Shown piece by piece: positions 1 through 5,500 of a DNA stretch of 7,341 bases. The DNA comes from Rickettsiales bacterium. GTDB lineage: Bacteria > Pseudomonadota > Alphaproteobacteria > Rs-D84 > CACZYB01. The position numbers were made by a program, and so were the translations under genes. The DNA is taken from assembly GCA_031288035.1 (NCBI GenBank), contig JAITSG010000022.1, positions 1 through 7,341 of the forward strand, written 5' to 3'. Under the pieces are notes generated by a model. That model made no database searches. It was given only the letters and a program-made list of their open reading frames with translations, and was not told the origin of the DNA. The stretch's first letter is position 1; each line of letters starts with the position of its first letter.

Positions 1-305
1 TTCATGTTGCTTGGCGTGGGGCCGCTTGGCGCAGGCGCCTTGCAGTCGCCTGAAAACATGCTCCCGGGAACAGACACGTACCCCGGCGCGCACGACTGCT
101 TGTCCATAGACCCGGGACAATAGTAATTCGACGGACACGACTTGCAGCCAGTCGCCCCAGCATTCGAATAAGTCCCCGGAGGACAGGACAGGCACTGGTA
201 TTGCACGGCGGCGACGGCATCGGAAAATGTTCCGATAGCAAAAAGAAAAACCGTGATATATAAATGTCCCATGGCGAGGACGGAGCGGCGGTTGCTTGCA
301 ATCAT
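1..305 (-). CDS. Secreted Cys-rich protein with ephrin-receptor-like (GCC2/GCC3) repeat, 5' part only
   Basis: Reading the minus strand from ATG at 305-303 gives 101 codons without a stop up to the window edge, so the C-terminus is missing. Residues 1-33 look like a Sec signal peptide: Arg6/Arg7, a hydrophobic core around 15-27 (LYITVFLFAIGTF), and AVAA before a probable cleavage near residue 33. Next come closely spaced cysteines at about 38, 41, 54, 57, 63, 72 and 88 in the pattern CxxCPPGTYSNAG...CKSCPSNYYCPG, which resembles the ephrin-receptor-like GCC2/GCC3 repeat, then a Pro/Ser-rich stretch (APAPSGPTPSN) like a linker to further domains. A GGGAGAG Shine-Dalgarno at 317-311, 5 nt from the ATG, fixes the start. 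It lies downstream of uvrC on the same strand. The product is probably exported and disulfide-bonded. Its function is unknown; a surface or adhesion role is only a guess. Confidence 0.8.
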   Translation of the reverse strand, partial: MIASNRRSVLAMGHLYITVFLFAIGTFSDAVAAVQYQCLSCPPGTYSNAGATGCKSCPSNYYCPGSMDKQSCAPGYVSVPGSMFSGDCKAPAPSGPTPSNM

Positions 306-310
306 GCTTT

Positions 311-317
311 CTCTCCC
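311..317 (-). promoter_or_regulatory. Ribosome binding site of the Cys-rich gene
   Basis: GGGAGAG on the minus strand lies 5 nt before the ATG at 305. It selects this frame over the overlapping ATG at 301-299, which opens a different frame that shows no signal peptide or cysteine pattern. Confidence 0.75.
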
Positions 318-345
318 ACGCCAGAGAATGTCGGGGAGTTAACAG

Positions 346-356
346 ATCATATACCA
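346..356 (-). promoter_or_regulatory. Possible extended -10 promoter of the Cys-rich gene
   Basis: The minus strand reads TGGTATATGAT here, giving either an extended -10 (TGG-TATATG) or a TATGAT hexamer (351-346) with a predicted start near 339. No convincing -35 lies at 16-18 bp, so this is weak. If it is not a promoter, the gene would depend on read-through from uvrC. Confidence 0.3.
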
Positions 357-370
357 GTATGATTCCAGTG

Positions 371-407
371 GCCTTTAGGGTAAAACCCTTGAACATACGC
401 CAAAGGC
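371..407. other. Nested inverted repeat between uvrC and the Cys-rich gene
   Basis: GCCTTT (371-376) can pair with AAAGGC (402-407), and inside it AGGGT (377-381) pairs perfectly with ACCCT (385-389) around a 3-nt loop. No T-tract follows on either strand, so it is not a standard intrinsic terminator. It could be a structured 3' end of the uvrC transcript or chance. The 306-519 gap that holds it shows no tRNA or convincing ORF. Confidence 0.35.
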
Positions 408-519
408 TCCCCGATAACAATGCGATCTAGCACGCGTCTGGTATATGGGTCCGTTAAAACCCGCGCCTCTTCCGGCACAATCGCATGATACCCCCTTTCG
501 CCGGTCGTGTAAAGGAAAA

Positions 520-2295
520 TTAATGAAACTCGGCGTAGATTTTCTTCGCCAGAGCGCCGCTTATCCCCTCTACGCGGGAGATTTCCTCGACTCTCGCGTT
601 GATTATATTCCTGACCGAGCCGAAATACCTAAGGAGCGCCTTCTTCTTCGCCTCGCCTATGCCCTCTATGGCGTCGAGCTGGCTCGAAACGGCCGATTTC
701 TCGCGCCGCCGCCGGTGCGCGGAAACCGCGAAACGGTGGCTTTCGTCCCGTATGCGCTCTAGAAAAAACAGCAGCGGGTCATTGGGCTCCAGCCGGACCT
801 CCTTCCCCCCGAACATATAGAGCGTCTCGTTCCCCTTGTCGTGGCCCGCGGTCTTGGCAATGCCTATAATAGGAATGTCGAGGCTAAGGCGGGCGAGCGC
901 ATGGTGCGCGAACTCCACCTGAATCTTCCCGCCGTCCACGATTACCAGATCGGGCAGCGCGCCCTCGGATATCGCCCTGGCATAGCGGCGGGTCAGGACC
1001 TCCTCCATCATCGCGAAATCGTCGCCGCCCCGGACCGTCTTGATGTTATACAGGCGGTAATCGTCCTTCCTGAACCCTTCCGGGCCGGCCACGACCATGG
1101 CGCCGACCTTCGACGTCCCGCTTATGTGCGAATTGTCGAACAGGTCTATGCGCGATATGTTTTGCGCCAGCCCGAATATTTCGGCCAGGCGGGCGATGTA
1201 CTTCCGGCACGCCCCCTCGGCCAAAAGGCGCCGGGCAAGCTTCGCCTCGCCGTTGGCAAGCACCGTGTCCAGCGCCGAGCGCTTGTCCCCGCGCGACGGA
1301 ACCTCTATCCTCGCGCCGGGAACCGCAAAACCCTCCGGCGGAGCCACGTTCGCCAGGATGAGCTTCGGCACGTCGCGCTCGGCATAAAAAACCTCCAGGA
1401 ATTCGGACAAAATCTCGGCGTCCGTGGCGGACGGCGGGCTTTTCAGCGCGTACGAGAAATCGCCGTGGATTATCGAATTACGCGAGAACAGAACCTCGAT
1501 AGCCGCCGCGTCGTCCCGGCGCACAAGGCACACTATGTCAGTGTCGCTTGGAAGCGCGGAGAGCGACGAACGCTTTAGAATCTGGTTCAGGTACTCTATC
1601 TGGTTCCTGTAGAAAATCGCGTCCTCGTACTCCTTGGCCCCGGAGGCCTCGTCCATCCTTGCGGCCAGATCCTCGACGAGCGCGTCGCTCTTGCCCTCGA
1701 GGAACCGTACCGCGCCGGCGGCGGAGGCGGCGTAGGCGTCCCGCGATATCCTGCCGCAGCACGGGGCGGAGCACTTCTTTATCTGGTAGAGGAGGCACGG
1801 CGTCCTGCGGTTCCTGAAAAACGCGTCCGCGCAGGTCCTGAGCTTGAACACGGCCTGGATTATCTTTATGCCCTCGTTCAGGGCGAGGCCGCTCGGGAAC
1901 GGGCCGAAAAAACGCAGCCGGGAGTTCTTTATCCCCCGGAACTTGCCGAGCCTCGGGAAATCGTCCCTGGATATGGTAAGGAACGGATAGCTCTTGTCGT
2001 CGCGCATGATGATGTTGTATTTCGGGCGGAGCTGGTGTATCAAATCCTGCTCCAGTATAAGAGCCTCGTTCTCCGTCAGGGTCTCGACTGCCTTCATGGA
2101 CGCGGTCTCGGACACCATCTTCGCTATGCGGTCGGAAAGGCGGGCAGGGTCGGTGTAGCTCTTTATCCTGTTCTTCAGATTCTTGGCCTTGCCGACGTAC
2201 AGGACGCGCCCGTCCGCGCCGAACATGCGGTACACGCCCGGCTTTTCCGGGGCGGCCGCCCAAAACTCCCTGACTATCTCTACGCCCTTGCTCAT
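520..2295 (-). CDS. uvrC: UvrABC system protein C (excinuclease subunit C)
   Basis: UvrC makes both incisions flanking a DNA lesion after UvrB loading in nucleotide excision repair. From the chosen start (MSKGVEIV) it has 591 residues, near the usual length. The N-terminal GIY-YIG nuclease shows KPGVYRMF and LYVGKAKNLKNRIKSY (about 18-47). Four cysteines at about 155, 167, 175 and 179 have the C-x11-C-x7-C-x3-C spacing of the [4Fe-4S] ligands in the E. coli protein. A UVR-like UvrB-binding segment lies at about 220-243. The C-terminal RNase H-like nuclease has DNSHISG (Asp about 387), IVDGGK (Asp about 454) and DESHRFA (His about 520), the expected DDH triad. A double helix-hairpin-helix ends the protein (IEGIGEAKKK and VEGISGALAKK). 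An in-frame ATG at 2322 was rejected because it lies upstream of the predicted transcript start; GGAG at 2310-2307 supports 2295. Confidence 0.97.
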   Translation of the reverse strand: MSKGVEIVREFWAAAPEKPGVYRMFGADGRVLYVGKAKNLKNRIKSYTDPARLSDRIAKMVSETASMKAVETLTENEALILEQDLIHQLRPKYNIIMRDDKSYPFLTISRDDFPRLGKFRGIKNSRLRFFGPFPSGLALNEGIKIIQAVFKLRTCADAFFRNRRTPCLLYQIKKCSAPCCGRISRDAYAASAAGAVRFLEGKSDALVEDLAARMDEASGAKEYEDAIFYRNQIEYLNQILKRSSLSALPSDTDIVCLVRRDDAAAIEVLFSRNSIIHGDFSYALKSPPSATDAEILSEFLEVFYAERDVPKLILANVAPPEGFAVPGARIEVPSRGDKRSALDTVLANGEAKLARRLLAEGACRKYIARLAEIFGLAQNISRIDLFDNSHISGTSKVGAMVVAGPEGFRKDDYRLYNIKTVRGGDDFAMMEEVLTRRYARAISEGALPDLVIVDGGKIQVEFAHHALARLSLDIPIIGIAKTAGHDKGNETLYMFGGKEVRLEPNDPLLFFLERIRDESHRFAVSAHRRRREKSAVSSQLDAIEGIGEAKKKALLRYFGSVRNIINARVEEISRVEGISGALAKKIYAEFH

Positions 2296-2301
2296 AATCT
2301 C

Positions 2302-2330
2302 TTGCACTCCGGTAAAAAACATGATATACT
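2302..2330 (+). promoter_or_regulatory. Sigma70-type promoter of the pilin-like gene
   Basis: TTGCAC (2302-2307), exactly 17 bp, then TATACT (2325-2330). The predicted start is an A near 2337, giving a leader of about 24 nt. It overlaps the divergent uvrC promoter and the uvrC ribosome binding site. Confidence 0.75.
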
Positions 2331-2348
2331 ATACGCAATGAATTTCAA
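2321..2348 (-). promoter_or_regulatory. Candidate uvrC promoter
   Basis: On the minus strand TTGAAA (2348-2343), a 16-bp spacer and TATCAT (2326-2321) predict a start near 2314, giving a leader of about 19 nt that contains the GGAG at 2310-2307. An alternative -10, TATAGT at 2333-2328, lacks a matching -35. No LexA-type operator was recognised. Confidence 0.5.
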
Positions 2349-2349
2349 C

Positions 2350-2355
2350 AGGAGG
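2350..2355 (+). promoter_or_regulatory. Consensus ribosome binding site of the pilin-like gene
   Basis: AGGAGG lies 5 nt before ATG 2361, a full anti-SD match, which suggests efficient translation and fixes the start. Confidence 0.85.
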
Positions 2356-2360
2356 AAATT

Positions 2361-2885
2361 ATGAAATGCAGACGTGATATTTCCGGCCGCTCCATAGTCG
2401 AAATGCTCGGCGTCCTTGCCATCATGGGAATCATAACCGTCATAGGAATCGCCGGGTACCAAAAGGCCGTGGCCGCCCTCAACCGCAGCGGAACCGTGTC
2501 GGACGTCGCCGAACTGGCCCAAGAGGTGCGCTCGCTCTATTCCGGGCACAGCTTCGTAGATTCCAACCTCCAGGCCAACGTCATAGGCGTCAGAGGCATG
2601 ACCGGCGAAACCATACCGAATCGCTTCGGCGGATATTACGAGCTAGGGCTGGCCGGAACCCCGATAAACGGCGACGGAGTCCAGCAAAGCGCGTTCTTCA
2701 AGATAACCATAACCCACCTGCCGCAGACGGACTGCATCTTCCTGTCGACCCAGAACTGGCCGGACGTCAGGGACAGGGACGGAAAGGACAACGGCGGCCG
2801 CGCGATAATAGGCGACGGCACCGGCGCGTCCGGCACATGCCAGACCGGCGCGGACAACAAGATTACCCTGGTGTACCAGGCCTGA
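2361..2885 (+). CDS. Type IV pilin-like (pseudopilin) protein
   Basis: The protein has 174 residues. It starts with a short basic leader (MKCRRDISG) and then RSIVEMLGVLAIMGIITVIGI, a class III/type IV pilin-like signal: Gly9 at -1, Glu14 at the +5 position, and a hydrophobic helix of about 20 residues. A prepilin peptidase would cut after Gly9, leaving about 165 residues. The rest is a soluble globular domain with only two cysteines (125 and 160) near the C-terminus, which could form the disulfide loop common in pilins. Such proteins are inner-membrane-anchored subunits of type IV pili or type II secretion pseudopili; which applies here cannot be told. It has its own promoter, consensus Shine-Dalgarno and terminator, so it is monocistronic. 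No pilus assembly genes (ATPase, platform, peptidase, secretin) are in the window. Confidence 0.85.
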   Translation: MKCRRDISGRSIVEMLGVLAIMGIITVIGIAGYQKAVAALNRSGTVSDVAELAQEVRSLYSGHSFVDSNLQANVIGVRGMTGETIPNRFGGYYELGLAGTPINGDGVQQSAFFKITITHLPQTDCIFLSTQNWPDVRDRDGKDNGGRAIIGDGTGASGTCQTGADNKITLVYQA

Positions 2886-2905
2886 TTTTACAGATATGCC
2901 GAATT

Positions 2906-2932
2906 GCCCGGGGCGCGCCACGGGCTTTTTTT
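2906..2932 (+). terminator. Intrinsic terminator of the pilin-like gene
   Basis: GCCCG (2906-2910) pairs with CGGGC (2921-2925) around a GC-rich 10-nt loop that can add two more G-C pairs, followed directly by seven T (2926-2932). It starts about 20 nt after the stop codon. Confidence 0.88.
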
Positions 2933-2951
2933 ATCGGTTTAACATTTTTTG

Positions 2952-2980
2952 TTGACACATATCTTTGTTATGTCTATTAT
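2952..2980 (+). promoter_or_regulatory. Near-consensus sigma70 promoter of the membrane protein gene
   Basis: A perfect TTGACA (2952-2957), a 17-bp spacer and TATTAT (2975-2980) predict a start at the A near 2987. It lies 20 bp beyond the preceding terminator, so the downstream gene is an independent unit. It also rules out the TTG (2949) and ATG (2970) starts of the longest reading frame, which lie inside the promoter. Confidence 0.8.
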
Positions 2981-3074
2981 AAAAACAAACGCGGCGAAAA
3001 GACGGCCAAATGTCCGGGCGGAGATCCGGTTACGCGCGCGAAACAAGGCAAACATGCAACAGGCAGGAAATAAA

Positions 3075-3491
3075 ATGCGTGAAAATACGAACATGCCGCA
3101 GGACGGGCGGAAATTCGTCCCTATGGATCCGAAAACGATTCCGTCCGAATCGGCCGCGCCGACGGGCGACGACCTAAACGCCGCTCCGGGGCCGGCGAGT
3201 TCCGACAATGCGATATCCGAGGAACCGCAGCCGTACTCTTTGGTCCGGCCGAAGAAAAACGACTCCCCCTACGTCGACCTGACGCCAGCCATGCATCGCG
3301 CGGGCATAGCCATAATCGCCGTGCTGCTGCTGTCTTTCATCCATACGTGCTATTCGGAGGCCGAGTATAAGCGCAGCGAGCGCGAAACCCAAAAAAAACA
3401 TCCGCCAGAATCCGAACAGCGCGCGGCGGACGAAACTCGCCAGGAATATTACAAATTCGAGTCCCTTATATTCGAATCCGGCGGGCGATAG
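3075..3491 (+). CDS. Single-pass membrane protein of unknown function
   Basis: From ATG 3075 this encodes 138 residues. The first 75 or so are polar, rich in Pro, Asp, Ser and Ala and probably disordered. One hydrophobic segment follows (about 77-95, AGIAIIAVLLLSFIHTCYS), then a strongly charged tail of about 45 residues rich in Glu, Lys and Arg (YKRSERETQKKHPPESEQR), probably helical. Orientation is uncertain because basic residues flank both sides. CAGGAAA just upstream is an acceptable Shine-Dalgarno; ATG 3054, preceded by AAGG, is an equally possible start and would add 7 residues. A near-consensus promoter precedes it, with a leader of about 67-88 nt. It converges on the 65-codon minus-strand ORF with only 11 nt between the stops. 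I recognise no family. Confidence 0.65.
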   Translation: MRENTNMPQDGRKFVPMDPKTIPSESAAPTGDDLNAAPGPASSDNAISEEPQPYSLVRPKKNDSPYVDLTPAMHRAGIAIIAVLLLSFIHTCYSEAEYKRSERETQKKHPPESEQRAADETRQEYYKFESLIFESGGR

Positions 3492-3502
3492 GGCGGGGCG
3501 CA

Positions 3503-3700
3503 CTATCGGGAAACTTTGGAAACGTCGGCCTTCTGAAGCAAATCGTACACAAGCTGCCGCTCGAACAGCAGCTTGTCCTGTAGGAGCTGCTCCATCTTTG
3601 CATGCCAGTCCGCATGCGAATCTTCGCCGGATCTCATAAGTTCGTCTATTTTACATTTTGTGCAAGCCAGAAGCTCTACCCAAGTCAGTCCTACGTCCAT
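3503..3700 (-). CDS. Small 65-residue protein with CxxC, unknown function
   Basis: This is a 65-codon ORF whose ATG (3700) lies inside the end of glyA in another frame, overlapping it by 50 nt. GAGG at 3712-3709 is 8 nt from the ATG, so translational coupling to glyA is plausible. The product is mostly helical in character: a short N-terminus with Cys13-x-x-Cys16, an acidic stretch near 24-31, then an amphipathic Leu/Glu/Gln-rich segment (MEQLLQDKLLFERQLVYDLL, about 36-55) that could be a coiled coil. There is no signal peptide or membrane segment. A lone CxxC is too little to claim metal or redox activity. An internal ATG at 3637 would avoid the overlap but has no Shine-Dalgarno. It is probably real but not certain. 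Confidence 0.55.
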   Translation of the reverse strand: MDVGLTWVELLACTKCKIDELMRSGEDSHADWHAKMEQLLQDKLLFERQLVYDLLQKADVSKVSR

Positions 3701-4997
3701 AACTCCAACCTCGCGCCACCCCGTATATAGGATACCTGCCGGTCAGGGCTGTGACTTCGCCCTTCACGGTCTCTGCCTCGGGTGTGCTAAGAGAGTGGTT
3801 TTTTTCGTAATCTCGGATTATGCGCGCGATAAGGCCGCCCACGGCGCGCATGTCGTCCTCCATGAACCCGCGCGTGGTCACGGCAGGGCTGCCGAGCCTT
3901 ATGCCGCTCGTCATGCTGGGCGGAAGCGGATCGCCCGGCACGGCGTTGCAGTTGCACGTGATGCCCACGGCGTCGAGCGCGTCGGCGATCTCCTTTCCGC
4001 TGACCGCGGGAGCCTTCCCGTCCGCCGGGCGGAGATCCAGGAGGATAAGGTGCGTGTCCGTGCCGCCGGAAACAAGCCTGAAGCCGTTCTTCGTCAGCTC
4101 GTCGCCTAGGGCCTTTATGTTCCTTACAACCTGCAGGGCGTAGTCCTTCCAGTCGGGCAGCAGGTTTTCGCCGAGCGCCACGGCCTTGGCCGCGATAACA
4201 TGCTCCAGGGGCCCTCCCTGTATGCCGGGAAACACGGCCTTGTCTATCTTCGCCGCCAGCTTCTCGTCGTTGGTGAGTATCATGCCGCCCCGCGGACCGC
4301 GCAAGGTCTTGTGCGTGGTGGTGGTCACCACGTCCGCTATGCCGATCGGCGATGGTATTATCCCCGCCGCCACCAGGCCCGCAAAATGCGCCATGTCGAC
4401 CATAAGGCGCGCACCGACCTGATCCGCAATCTTGCGGAACCTCTCGAAATCTATCAGCCGCGGATAGGCCGAGCCGCCCGCGATTATTATCTTCGGCCCC
4501 GCCTCGGTCGCAAGCTTTTCCGCGGCGGCGTAGTCGATCAACCCGTCCTCGTCCACGCCGTACTGCACGGATTTGAACCATTTGCCGGAAAGCGTCGGCC
4601 TGGCCCCGTGGGTCAGGTGCCCGCCGGCGTCGAGGCTCATCCCCATAATAGTATCCCCGGCCTTGGCCAGCGCGAACTGCACCGCGGTGTTGGCCTGGGC
4701 CCCGGAATGCGGCTGGACGTTCGCAAACCTTGCGCCGAAAAGCTTCTTCGCGCGTTCTATGCACAGGGTCTCGACCTCGTCTATATGCTCGTTCCCGCCG
4801 TAATAGCGATGGCCGGGATAGCCCTCGGAATACTTGTTGGTGAGCACCGAGCCCATCGCCTCCATTACCGCGGGAGAGACTATGTTCTCGGACGCGATAA
4901 GCTCTATGTTGCGCTTCTGCCGGGCGAGCTCGCGCCCGATCATCCCGAACACATCCTTGTCTGATTCCGCCAGGAGGCGGCCGAATATTCCCTGCAT
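3651..4997 (-). CDS. glyA: Serine hydroxymethyltransferase
   Basis: GlyA is the PLP-dependent enzyme that interconverts serine plus tetrahydrofolate with glycine plus methylene-tetrahydrofolate, the main source of one-carbon units, in the cytosol. From ATG 4997 it has 448 residues. Family motifs in order: ELIASENIVSP (about 32-42), YPGHRYYGG (60-68), HSGAQANTAV, GGHLTHG, VDMAHFAGLVAAG, the PLP-lysine motif VVTTTTHKTLRGPRGG (Lys at about 230) and TSGIRLGSPAVTTRGF. The start is set by AAGGAG at 5009-5004, 6 nt upstream; the ATG at 5021 has no Shine-Dalgarno. Oddity: the family normally ends within a few residues of the (F/Y)P(I/V/L)Y motif, here YPIY, but this ORF continues for 23 residues (GVARGWSYGRR... 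to GLHKM) into the downstream ORF. Upstream, a membrane-protein ORF ends 45 nt before the start, probably in the same transcript. Confidence 0.97.
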   Translation of the reverse strand: MQGIFGRLLAESDKDVFGMIGRELARQKRNIELIASENIVSPAVMEAMGSVLTNKYSEGYPGHRYYGGNEHIDEVETLCIERAKKLFGARFANVQPHSGAQANTAVQFALAKAGDTIMGMSLDAGGHLTHGARPTLSGKWFKSVQYGVDEDGLIDYAAAEKLATEAGPKIIIAGGSAYPRLIDFERFRKIADQVGARLMVDMAHFAGLVAAGIIPSPIGIADVVTTTTHKTLRGPRGGMILTNDEKLAAKIDKAVFPGIQGGPLEHVIAAKAVALGENLLPDWKDYALQVVRNIKALGDELTKNGFRLVSGGTDTHLILLDLRPADGKAPAVSGKEIADALDAVGITCNCNAVPGDPLPPSMTSGIRLGSPAVTTRGFMEDDMRAVGGLIARIIRDYEKNHSLSTPEAETVKGEVTALTGRYPIYGVARGWSYGRRTDLGRASGLHKM

Positions 4998-5003
4998 GTC
5001 AAG

Positions 5004-5009
5004 CTCCTT
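5004..5009 (-). promoter_or_regulatory. Ribosome binding site deciding the glyA start
   Basis: AAGGAG on the minus strand lies 6 nt before ATG 4997. The longer in-frame start at 5021 is preceded only by an A/T-rich run without any Shine-Dalgarno. Confidence 0.8.
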
Positions 5010-5042
5010 TCCTAAAACCATGGTAATTTTTTAAATAGATCT

Positions 5043-5384
5043 TTATGTCTTTTGTCTGCCTGCCATAATCGCTATCTTGGCGAATATGGCCGCGAATACG
5101 ATAGAGCCAACACATCCGATAACCCCAATGGCGCCAAACAGCCCGCGGAGAGCCGGCCCCGATATAAGATAGTTCCCTCTCATAGGCTCCTGCGCTTCAG
5201 TAATCATATACACGCCTAACCAGCATTGGAAAATCAAGCGAGATGCGATCACCAGCTTTTGTATTATTCTTTCCCTTTTTGCTATTCTTTCCGATCTTTC
5301 CGAGCCCATTTGGAAAATCAAGCGAAATGCGATCACCAGCCTTTGTGTTATTCTTGCCCTTTTTGCTATTCTTTCCGAGTCCAT
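5043..5384 (-). CDS. Small membrane protein with duplicated basic N-terminus, unknown function
   Basis: The 113-codon ORF from ATG 5384 begins with two copies of a basic segment, MDSERIAKRARITQ... (1-25) and MGSERSERIAKRERIIQ... (26-53), each rich in Arg/Lys and ending LVIAxRLIFQ. Then come a short linker, a polar part (MITEAQEPMRGNYLISG) and one hydrophobic segment (about 78-106, LFGAIGVIGCVGSIVFAAIFA) before a short basic end. Start choice is unsettled. A promoter places the transcript start exactly on ATG 5384, implying leaderless translation. Alternatively translation begins at ATG 5183, preceded by AGGAG only 3 nt away, giving a 46-residue one-helix membrane protein and leaving the repeats untranslated; ATG 5207 has no good site. 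Codon use (AGA, AGG, ATA) and base composition differ from the following glyA. No family recognised. Confidence 0.5.
   Translation of the reverse strand: MDSERIAKRARITQRLVIAFRLIFQMGSERSERIAKRERIIQKLVIASRLIFQCWLGVYMITEAQEPMRGNYLISGPALRGLFGAIGVIGCVGSIVFAAIFAKIAIMAGRQKT
5226..5384. repeat. Tandem direct duplication, two copies (84 and 75 bp)
   Basis: Copy 1 is 5226-5309 and copy 2 is 5310-5384. Both start TTGGAAAATCAAGCG and end CGAGYCCAT on the plus strand. They differ by five substitutions and by a 9-bp insertion (TCTTTCCGA, itself a local duplication) in copy 1, so the reading frame is kept. Each copy contains an ATG on the minus strand. Confidence 0.95.
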
Positions 5385-5390
5385 ACGAAA

Positions 5391-5418
5391 ACTATATCCG
5401 CAACGGCAAATTTATCAA
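5391..5418 (-). promoter_or_regulatory. Promoter with predicted leaderless start
   Basis: Minus strand TTGATA (5418-5413), a 16-bp spacer and TATAGT (5396-5391). Taking the last base of the -10 as -7 puts +1 on the A of ATG 5384. It would also serve as the promoter of glyA, since no other one is evident between 5042 and 4998. Confidence 0.6.
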
Positions 5419-5500
5419 GTAATTTGTGTCGGGGCCATTAAAGAAAAAGCTCAAGAATCCGGAATGTATCTTTTTAAGCCTGTTTTGCCTCGATCGTATT

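Noticed and set aside
2..301. Minus-strand 99-codon frame starting at 301
   Set aside because: It overlaps the Cys-rich gene in another frame, lacks a placed Shine-Dalgarno and shows no signal peptide or motif; the 305 start explains the region.
454..486. Ten-codon minus-strand ORF after uvrC, preceded by GGGGG, as a possible leader peptide
   Set aside because: Too short to support, no attenuator-like structure, and no amino-acid run linked to a downstream biosynthetic gene.
445..762. Plus-strand ORF overlapping the uvrC 3' end
   Set aside because: Mostly antisense to the conserved helix-hairpin-helix region of UvrC; no promoter or recognisable product.
841..1578. Long plus-strand ORF (245 codons) antisense to uvrC
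   Set aside because: Arg/Pro/Ala/Gly-rich composition typical of the complement of a GC-rich gene; no promoter, no Shine-Dalgarno, and uvrC is certain here.
2906..2932. The terminator stem as a possible regulatory palindrome (GGCGCGCC core)
   Set aside because: The seven-T tract and its position right after the pilin-like stop make an intrinsic terminator the simpler reading.
5226..5441. Plus-strand ORF through the tandem repeat, with repeated Cys/Tyr/Phe-rich segments
   Set aside because: It has a TTG start without a Shine-Dalgarno, and the only promoter found here is on the minus strand. Both strands are open simply because the repeat lacks stops and its period is a multiple of three.
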